In this document: in pieces, positions 6,743 to 11,439 of the stretch
Layout: each line of letters starts with the position of its first letter
Position numbering within the stretch: the first letter of the stretch is position 1
Assembly (NCBI GenBank): GCA_023253905.1
Contig: JALREG010000279.1
Coordinates: 1-11,439 of the forward strand
From: Burkholderiaceae bacterium
Lineage (GTDB): Bacteria; Pseudomonadota; Gammaproteobacteria; Burkholderiales; Burkholderiaceae
Direction of reading: 5' to 3'
Length of the DNA stretch: 11,439 bases
Notes under the pieces: model-generated
Databases searched by the model: none
Told to the model about the DNA's origin: nothing
Seen by the model: only the letters and a program-made list of their open reading frames with translations
Position numbers and translations under genes: made by a program

Positions 6743-7327
6743 TCAGCGCAGACCGTCTTCGCCCTTGATCTCATGCTTTTGCAGACCACCGATGCGAGGG
6801 AACGGTCGACCACTGTCGGTGACCGCCACGGCCACCAGAATTTCCCCTGCACGAGGCGCATCGGCGACCCGCGCCTCGATCGCGTCAAAATGACTGCGAA
6901 CAAACGCGGCATCCTTATGGCCCAGTGGCACATCGATCGGCGTCCCGGGCCCGCCCGACTTCTTTGCCGACGGCACCAGCGCAGCCCCTTTCTGTACCGC
7001 CTTTCTGAGCGGCGCACCGAGCTTGGGATGAAGAATGGCTGCGGCGTGCTCGAGTTCGCCCGCCTCGCCCACGATTGCCGCCTTGCCGTAGCTTTCCGCC
7101 GCCTCGGGCGCAATGCCTAGCGCCTGCACGCAGCGCTCGCCCAGAAGCCCACCGAGTTCGTCGCCAATGGCGATCAGTTCATCGAGCGATTCGCTGTAGC
7201 GGCCCGCATAGGGATTGGTAATCACCGCGATCGCGAGCGCGCGCCGTGTGGGCGGCGACACCTCGCGCCCCATTTCGCGACGCGTTTCCTCAACACTCAC
7301 GATGAGCTTACGAATTTGTGCGGACAT
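6743..7327 (-). CDS. Amino acid synthesis family protein (DUF1185, PF06684)
   Basis: A 194-residue soluble protein without signal peptide or membrane segments. Family hallmarks are NPYAGRY (38-44), GKAAIVGEAGELEHAAA (81-97), GTPIDVPLGHKDAAFVRSHFDA (128-149, a highly conserved block) and the end PRIGGL (177-182). Structures of family members show a variation of the Bacillus chorismate mutase fold assembled in rings; no reaction is established, and 'amino acid synthesis' is only a name. The start ATG has GGGAGAA seven bases upstream. It lies 42 bases behind livF and 58 bases before the amidohydrolase, so it is a cassette member. Its place beside an enamidase-like enzyme and an amino-acid-type importer suggests it acts on the same small nitrogenous substrate or an intermediate. 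That is inference. Confidence 0.85.
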   Translation of the reverse strand: MSAQIRKLIVSVEETRREMGREVSPPTRRALAIAVITNPYAGRYSESLDELIAIGDELGGLLGERCVQALGIAPEAAESYGKAAIVGEAGELEHAAAILHPKLGAPLRKAVQKGAALVPSAKKSGGPGTPIDVPLGHKDAAFVRSHFDAIEARVADAPRAGEILVAVAVTDSGRPFPRIGGLQKHEIKGEDGLR

Positions 7328-7369
7328 CAGCGTTCTCCCTCTCGGTTCATCCGCGGCCAGGGTGCAGTC

Positions 7370-8113
7370 CTAAACCGCCAGATATTGCGCACGGACTTCG
7401 TCGTTGGCGCGCAGTTCGTCCATGGATCCCTGAAACCGGATCCGTCCTTTTTCGATGATGTAGGCACGATCGCCCACCTCCTGCGCAAAATGCAGGTTCT
7501 GCTCTGACAGCAGCACGGCTACGCCCTGACGCTTCAACTCGGCAATCGCGCCCGCCATCTGATCAACGATCACCGGCGCCACGCCCTCCGAGGGTTCGTC
7601 GAGCAGGATGCACAGGGGATTACCCATCAAGGTGCGCGCAATCGTGAGCATCTGCTGTTCGCCGCCAGACATCCGACCGCCCGGACGGTCGGGCATCTCG
7701 GCCAGATTGGGGAAAAGTTTGCCGATTTTTTCGAAGTCCCAGGAAGGCACGCTGGCCCGAGCCGGTTGTCGACCCACCTCCAGGTTTTCCAGAACCGTGA
7801 GTTCAGTGAAAATGCGCCGCTCCTCGGGTACATAACCCAGGCCGCGCCGCGCAATTTCAAACGGCTGCCGGCGTTCGATCGCCTCTCCCATGAACCTGAC
7901 CGAACCCTCGCGCGGGCGCACCAGGCCGGCAATCGACTTGAGCGTGGTGGATTTGCCCGCGCCATTCCGGCCAAGCAGGACCACCACCTCGCCTGCCCGG
8001 ACATTGAGCGAGACATCAAACAGAATGTGGGCCTGCCCATAAAACGAGTGGATGCCTGACACCTCGAGCATGGGGGCGTCGGCGGGGATCATTGAACCTT
8101 GCGTGGCTGTCAT
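7370..8113 (-). CDS. livF: Branched-chain amino acid-type ABC transporter ATP-binding protein LivF
   Basis: A 247-residue cytoplasmic ATPase of the hydrophobic amino acid uptake family. Walker A is GRNGAGKST (48-56), the Q-loop region is YVPEERRIF (94-102, with Glu-Glu where Gln is usual, as common in LivF), the ABC signature is SGGEQ (149-153), Walker B is CILLDEP (168-174), and the switch region is SEQN (203-206), again the LivF form. It pairs with LivG to drive uptake through the LivHM permease. The ATG at 8113 has GAGAG eight bases upstream, overlapping the livG stop, and only 11 bases separate the two genes. Internal Met codons 8 and 15 are possible alternative starts because the first 14 residues precede the conserved domain. 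The transported substrate cannot be read from the ATPase. Confidence 0.95.
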   Translation of the reverse strand: MTATQGSMIPADAPMLEVSGIHSFYGQAHILFDVSLNVRAGEVVVLLGRNGAGKSTTLKSIAGLVRPREGSVRFMGEAIERRQPFEIARRGLGYVPEERRIFTELTVLENLEVGRQPARASVPSWDFEKIGKLFPNLAEMPDRPGGRMSGGEQQMLTIARTLMGNPLCILLDEPSEGVAPVIVDQMAGAIAELKRQGVAVLLSEQNLHFAQEVGDRAYIIEKGRIRFQGSMDELRANDEVRAQYLAV

Positions 8114-8124
8114 CGGACTTGCTC

Positions 8125-8877
8125 TCAGTGTTCGGCCCGCGAGCCCAGATAGACGCGCTGCACTTCGGGGTCGGCGCGCACCGCCTCGGGTTCGCCCTGC
8201 GCAATCAGCACGCCACGGTTCAACACCATCATCCGGTCGGCATGGCGAAACACCACATCCATGTCATGCTCGGTAAAGAGCACCGCGACGCCCTTTGCGC
8301 GCACCAGTTCGGCGGTGAGCGCCATCAGTTCAAGACGCTCGCGCGGTCCCATGCCAGCCGTGGGCTCATCCATCAGCAGCAGCTTGGGATCGTTGGCAAG
8401 CGCAATCGCGAGTTCGAGCCGCTTGAGGTCGCCGTACGCAAGCACCGAGCAAGGGCGCTCGGCCTGCGCGTTCATGCCCACACGCTCAAGGAGCGCATTG
8501 GCCTCATCGACAAAGGCTTCTGCTGCGGGCCGCCAGCCACGCGCGATCATGCGGTGGTGAGACAAGAGCGCCATCTGTACGTTTTCGCGTACCGTCATCG
8601 ACGAAAATGTGGCCGTGATCTGGAAGGTGCGCCCCACGCCCATGCGCCACACCTCGCGTGGCGCAAGCCCGACGATCTCGCGACCGCCCAGGCGGATCGA
8701 ACCGGCATCGGGTCGCAGCTGACCGTTGAGCATGTTGAAGCAGGTGGACTTACCCGCCCCGTTGGGGCCGATCATGGCGAGGAGTTCACCCGCTGCCACG
8801 TTGAAAGACACCTGACTGACCGCACGCACGCCGCCAAAGGCCTTGGAGAGGCCGCTGACCTCAAGAAGCGCGCTCAT
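8125..8877 (-). CDS. livG: Branched-chain amino acid-type ABC transporter ATP-binding protein LivG
   Basis: A 250-residue ATPase. Walker A is GPNGAGKST (37-45), the Q-loop is RTFQIT (83-88), Walker B is LLLMDEP (166-172) and the switch is TEHDMD (202-207). In place of LSGGQ the signature reads LAYGDLKR (146-153); LAYG-type signatures are usual in LivG, so the site should be functional. The insert after the Q-loop (LSHHRMIARGWRP) is shorter than in many LivG proteins, some of which carry a longer arm. The ATG overlaps the TGA of the upstream permease gene in a classical ATGA, so translation is probably coupled. Confidence 0.95.
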   Translation of the reverse strand: MSALLEVSGLSKAFGGVRAVSQVSFNVAAGELLAMIGPNGAGKSTCFNMLNGQLRPDAGSIRLGGREIVGLAPREVWRMGVGRTFQITATFSSMTVRENVQMALLSHHRMIARGWRPAAEAFVDEANALLERVGMNAQAERPCSVLAYGDLKRLELAIALANDPKLLLMDEPTAGMGPRERLELMALTAELVRAKGVAVLFTEHDMDVVFRHADRMMVLNRGVLIAQGEPEAVRADPEVQRVYLGSRAEH

Positions 8878-10772
8878 CGTGCACCTCCGCTATCGCGCTC
8901 AGGCATCAGGCGGTCGCGAACGAAGCCCGCGATGCCCTGCGGAAACGCGAGCACCAGGACGAGGATGATGAAACCGAGGAGTGCGCGCCAGTAGTCGGTC
9001 TGTCGCGCGACCGTGTCCTGAAGCCAGGTGAAGGCCGATGCGCCCACCAGCGGCCCCGCCAGGGTCTGGATGCCGCCCAGGAGCACCATCACGAGACCGT
9101 CAATCGATCGCCCAACACCGATCACCTCGGGGGAGATGCTGCCTTTGGAAAATGCGAATAACGCGCCAGCCAACCCACAGATAAGGCCCGCCAGCACAAA
9201 GCCCGCCCAATGGACACCCACCGCATCGATGCCGATCGCATCGGCCCGCAGCCGCGAGTCGCGCACCGCGCGCATCGCGTAGCCAAAGGGTGACATCAGG
9301 ATGCGCCGAAGCAGCAGCACTCCCGCCACGGTGAGCGCGAGCGTGAAGTAGTAGTAGACCCACTTCTGCGAGAGCCAGGCTGCGGGCCAGACGCCCACCA
9401 CCCCGTTGGAGCCGCCGGTCACCTCATCCCACTGGAACATGACTGACCACACGATCTGCGCAAACGCGAGCGTGAGCATGGCGAGATAAACCCCGGACAG
9501 CCGCACACAGAACCAGCCAAAGATGAGCGCACCCAATCCCGCCACCAGCGGCGCCAGCACGAGCGCAGCCTCCATTGGCATGGCGGCGAGCTTGAAGAGG
9601 AGCGCCGCCCCGTAGGCACCCAGACCGAAATAGGCGGCATGACCGAAGGAGTGCATGCCGCCCGGGCCCATGATGAAGTGCAGGCTCGCAGCAAACAATA
9701 CCGCGATCAGAATGTCGATCATCAGCACATTGATGAAGGGCATCCGCAAGCCCACCAGCGGCACCAGGAGGAGCAGCACCAGCACCAGCCAGCCAAACCG
9801 CTTGAGAAGCGGCGTGGCGGGCCTGAGCGGCGCCTCGATCTCGGCGGCATTGCGCGTGGCCGCAGCGGGTTTCCCGAGCAGGCCCCAGGGGCGCCAGATC
9901 AGCACCGCCGCCATCACCAGAAACTCCACCACCAGCGTCATGCGAGAGAGGGAGAAGGTGAAGCCCCCGATCGACACCTGACCGATGGCAATGCAGAGCG
10001 CCTTGATCTCGGCAATGAGAAGCGCCGCCAGGAACGCACCCGGCACGCTCCCCATGCCGCCCACCACAACCACCACAAAGGCATCGCCGATCGCAGCCAG
10101 ATCGAGAAACTGGTTGGCGGGCTCGCGCGGCAGCTGCAGCGCCCCTCCCAGCCCGGCGAGAAACGCCCCCAGCATGAACACGCCGGTAAAAAGCCAGGCC
10201 TGATTCACGCCCAGCGCCCCCACCATCTCGCGGTCTTGTGTGGCGGCGCGAATCAGAACGCCCCAACGGGTACGCATCAGCACCCACCAGAGCACGGCGA
10301 GCACCAGGGGGCCGATGAAAATCAGCACCAGATCGTATTGAGGAAACTGTCGCCCCATGATCTCAATCGAGCCCTTGAGACCGGGCGCGCGAGGGCCCAG
10401 CAGGTCCTCCGGTCCCCAGATCACGAGCACCGCATCGCGGATCACCAGCACCAGCGCAAACGTGGCCAGAAGCTGCAACAGCTCGGGCGCCCGGTAGATG
10501 CGGCGAAGGAGCACCAGTTCCACAACCAGTCCGACGACCGCGACGACTGCAGCCGCGATCAGTATGGAGGCCCAGAAGCCGAGCGGTGTGCTGCCGATTT
10601 TCCCGACGATTGAATAAGCGAGATACACGCCCAGCATGTAGAACGAGCCGTGAGCGAAGTTCACGATTCGCGACACACCAAAGATCAACGACAGGCCGGC
10701 TGCGATCAAGAACAGGCTGGACGCGCTCGCCAGACCGTTCAACATCTGCACCAGCAGTGCGGAAAGCGTCAT
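8874..10772 (-). CDS. Fused ABC transporter permease LivH-LivM
   Basis: A 632-residue inner-membrane protein made of two permeases that are separate in E. coli. Residues 1-300 match LivH: N-terminal LNGLASASSLFLIAAGLSLIFG, then IVNFAHGSFYMLG (36-48), the cytoplasmic coupling loop RAATQDREMVGALGVN (175-190), and VVVVVGGMGSVPGAFLAALL (233-252). A charged, Ala/Pro-rich linker (about 299-324) joins this to a LivM half (325-632) containing GGMHSFGHAAYFGLGAYG (371-388), VRLSGVYLAMLTLAFAQI (423-440), the second coupling loop RAVRDSRLRADAIGID (501-516), and VMVLLGGIQTLAGPLVGA (561-578). No stop or frameshift interrupts the junction, so the fusion looks genuine. It forms the channel of the importer with LivG and LivF. 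The ATG at 10772 has only a weak purine stretch upstream. A 112-base gap with a strong hairpin separates it from the binding-protein gene. Confidence 0.93.
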   Translation of the reverse strand: MTLSALLVQMLNGLASASSLFLIAAGLSLIFGVSRIVNFAHGSFYMLGVYLAYSIVGKIGSTPLGFWASILIAAAVVAVVGLVVELVLLRRIYRAPELLQLLATFALVLVIRDAVLVIWGPEDLLGPRAPGLKGSIEIMGRQFPQYDLVLIFIGPLVLAVLWWVLMRTRWGVLIRAATQDREMVGALGVNQAWLFTGVFMLGAFLAGLGGALQLPREPANQFLDLAAIGDAFVVVVVGGMGSVPGAFLAALLIAEIKALCIAIGQVSIGGFTFSLSRMTLVVEFLVMAAVLIWRPWGLLGKPAAATRNAAEIEAPLRPATPLLKRFGWLVLVLLLLVPLVGLRMPFINVLMIDILIAVLFAASLHFIMGPGGMHSFGHAAYFGLGAYGAALLFKLAAMPMEAALVLAPLVAGLGALIFGWFCVRLSGVYLAMLTLAFAQIVWSVMFQWDEVTGGSNGVVGVWPAAWLSQKWVYYYFTLALTVAGVLLLRRILMSPFGYAMRAVRDSRLRADAIGIDAVGVHWAGFVLAGLICGLAGALFAFSKGSISPEVIGVGRSIDGLVMVLLGGIQTLAGPLVGASAFTWLQDTVARQTDYWRALLGFIILVLVLAFPQGIAGFVRDRLMPERDSGGAR

Positions 10773-10818
10773 GAGTGGTTAACCCGGAAAAACACGCGGA
10801 GCCGAGGCGACTGCGGGC

Positions 10819-10858
10819 CGCCGAACTCCGTCATCAACTGCGATGACGGAGTTCGGCG
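10819..10858. repeat. Perfect 17-bp inverted repeat (hairpin) between binding-protein and permease genes
   Basis: Arms at 10819-10835 and 10842-10858 are exact reverse complements around a 6-base loop (AACTGC). It lies 26 bases after the binding-protein stop. There is no T-run directly after it on the minus strand; five T occur about 27 bases further on (10792-10788). This fits an RNA-stabilising or partially terminating structure that lets the binding protein be made in excess over the permease, as seen in other ABC importer operons; the role is inferred. A REP-type dispersed repeat is also possible. Confidence 0.8.
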
Positions 10859-10884
10859 ACGTGACTGCAGGATCAGACGCGCGC

Positions 10885-11439
10885 TCAGTCCTTCGGACGC
10901 ATGCCGGCGACTTCGGCATCCGACGGCTGGAACTGCGCGCCATCGGCATAGCGGAAGTCGCGCATGGTGCCGCGGCCATTCCGAACCGTGGTACGACCCA
11001 CGTAGGCACCCATCGTCGATTGATGATCCTGGGGTCGGAACAGGACCTTACCAACCGGTGAGTCGAACTGCAGGCCCCGGAAAGCGGTGATCAGCTTTTC
11101 GGTATCGGCGCCGCCCGCCCTGGCCAGGCCCGCGCCCACCGCCTTCAGCGTGACATAGCCCACGAGGGAACCCAGGCGCGGATAGTCTTTGAACCGCTTC
11201 TGATAGGCATCGACAAACGCCTTGTGTTCGGACGTATTGATCTGGTCCCAGGGATACCCTGTGACCAGCCAGCCTTCCGGCGCCTCATCTTTCAGCGGAT
11301 CGATGTACTCGGGCTCGCCGGTGAGCAGGCTCACCACTTCACGGCCCTTGAAGAGCCCGCGGGTATTGCCCTCGCGCACAAACTTCGCCAGGTCGGCACC
11401 AAACAGCACGTTGAAGATGGCATCGGGTTTGGCATCGGC
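10885..11439 (-). CDS. ABC transporter substrate-binding protein, LivK/Peripla_BP_6 type (partial, 5' end beyond window)
   Basis: The C-terminal 184 residues of a periplasmic binding protein; the frame is open to the right edge, so the signal peptide and first lobe are missing. A GTG at 11409 within the frame is not the start, because family-like sequence (AKPDAIFNVLFGADLAKFV) runs across it. Further family features are VTGYPWDQINTSEHKAFVDAYQKRF, the pattern of mid-domain helices, GYVTLKAVGAGLARAGGADTEKLITAFRGL, the typical helix of LivK-like proteins, and a C-terminal FDSPVGKVLFRPQDHQS with GAYVG. It should bind the substrate in the periplasm and hand it to LivHM. Its position first in the cassette (in transcription order) is usual. 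The ligand cannot be predicted from this half; related proteins bind amino acids, amides, urea or aromatic acids. Confidence 0.9.
   Translation of the reverse strand, partial: ADAKPDAIFNVLFGADLAKFVREGNTRGLFKGREVVSLLTGEPEYIDPLKDEAPEGWLVTGYPWDQINTSEHKAFVDAYQKRFKDYPRLGSLVGYVTLKAVGAGLARAGGADTEKLITAFRGLQFDSPVGKVLFRPQDHQSTMGAYVGRTTVRNGRGTMRDFRYADGAQFQPSDAEVAGMRPKD

Noticed and set aside
8419..8442. Apparent loss of the LSGGQ signature in LivG
   Set aside because: LAYG-type signatures are normal in the LivG family, so this is not evidence of a broken ATPase.
8092..8994. Plus-strand open frame of 300 residues opposite livG
   Set aside because: Antisense shadow of a gene with intact Walker motifs; no domain of its own.
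9639..10613. Plus-strand open frame of 324 residues opposite the permease, very rich in His, Gln and Arg
   Set aside because: This is the mirror of a hydrophobic membrane-protein gene (hydrophobic codons read as His/Gln/Asp/Glu in antisense), with no start context or motif.
11407..11409. GTG as start of the substrate-binding protein
   Set aside because: The frame continues upstream to the window edge with family-like sequence, and a start here would lack the signal peptide and first lobe.

Overview
The window reads as GC-rich chromosomal DNA from a proteobacterium, most likely a betaproteobacterium of the Burkholderiales type. Pointers to this are the high GC content with strong GC bias at third codon positions, a fused LivH-LivM permease, a DUF1185 (amino acid synthesis family) protein, and a small polyhydroxyalkanoate-system protein. 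This taxonomic call is inference. I see no phage, insertion sequence, CRISPR, tRNA or rRNA. The DNA is densely packed and no gene-free stretch exceeds about 150 bases.

Left part (1-2244). A SAM-dependent methyltransferase on the minus strand runs off the left edge. It is divergent, across about 150 bases, from a plus-strand oxidoreductase of the 'homoserine dehydrogenase-like plus SAF domain' family (the COG4091/DRL-like type). That gene meets a minus-strand antiporter gene tail to tail, with a small GC-rich hairpin between them.

Middle part (2245-4775, all minus strand). In transcription order this is a D-2-hydroxyacid dehydrogenase (GhrB-like glyoxylate/hydroxypyruvate reductase), a 92-residue polyhydroxyalkanoic-acid-system protein whose start overlaps the dehydrogenase stop, and a putative Na+/H+ antiporter that begins with TTG.

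Right part (4845-11439, all minus strand). This is a tightly spaced cassette. In transcription order it has a periplasmic substrate-binding protein (cut by the right edge), a perfect 17-bp hairpin, a fused LivH-LivM permease, the ATPases LivG and LivF, a DUF1185 protein, an amidohydrolase that strongly resembles enamidase (hydrolysis of 1,4,5,6-tetrahydro-6-oxonicotinate in nicotinate fermentation), and a TetR-family regulator overlapping the amidohydrolase by 11 bases. Together they look like a regulated uptake-and-ring-opening module: a branched-chain-amino-acid-type ABC importer brings in a small, probably nitrogen-containing acid, which the amidohydrolase and DUF1185 protein process. The real substrate cannot be read from the sequence. 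The enamidase resemblance makes a partly reduced N-heterocyclic carboxylate the best guess.
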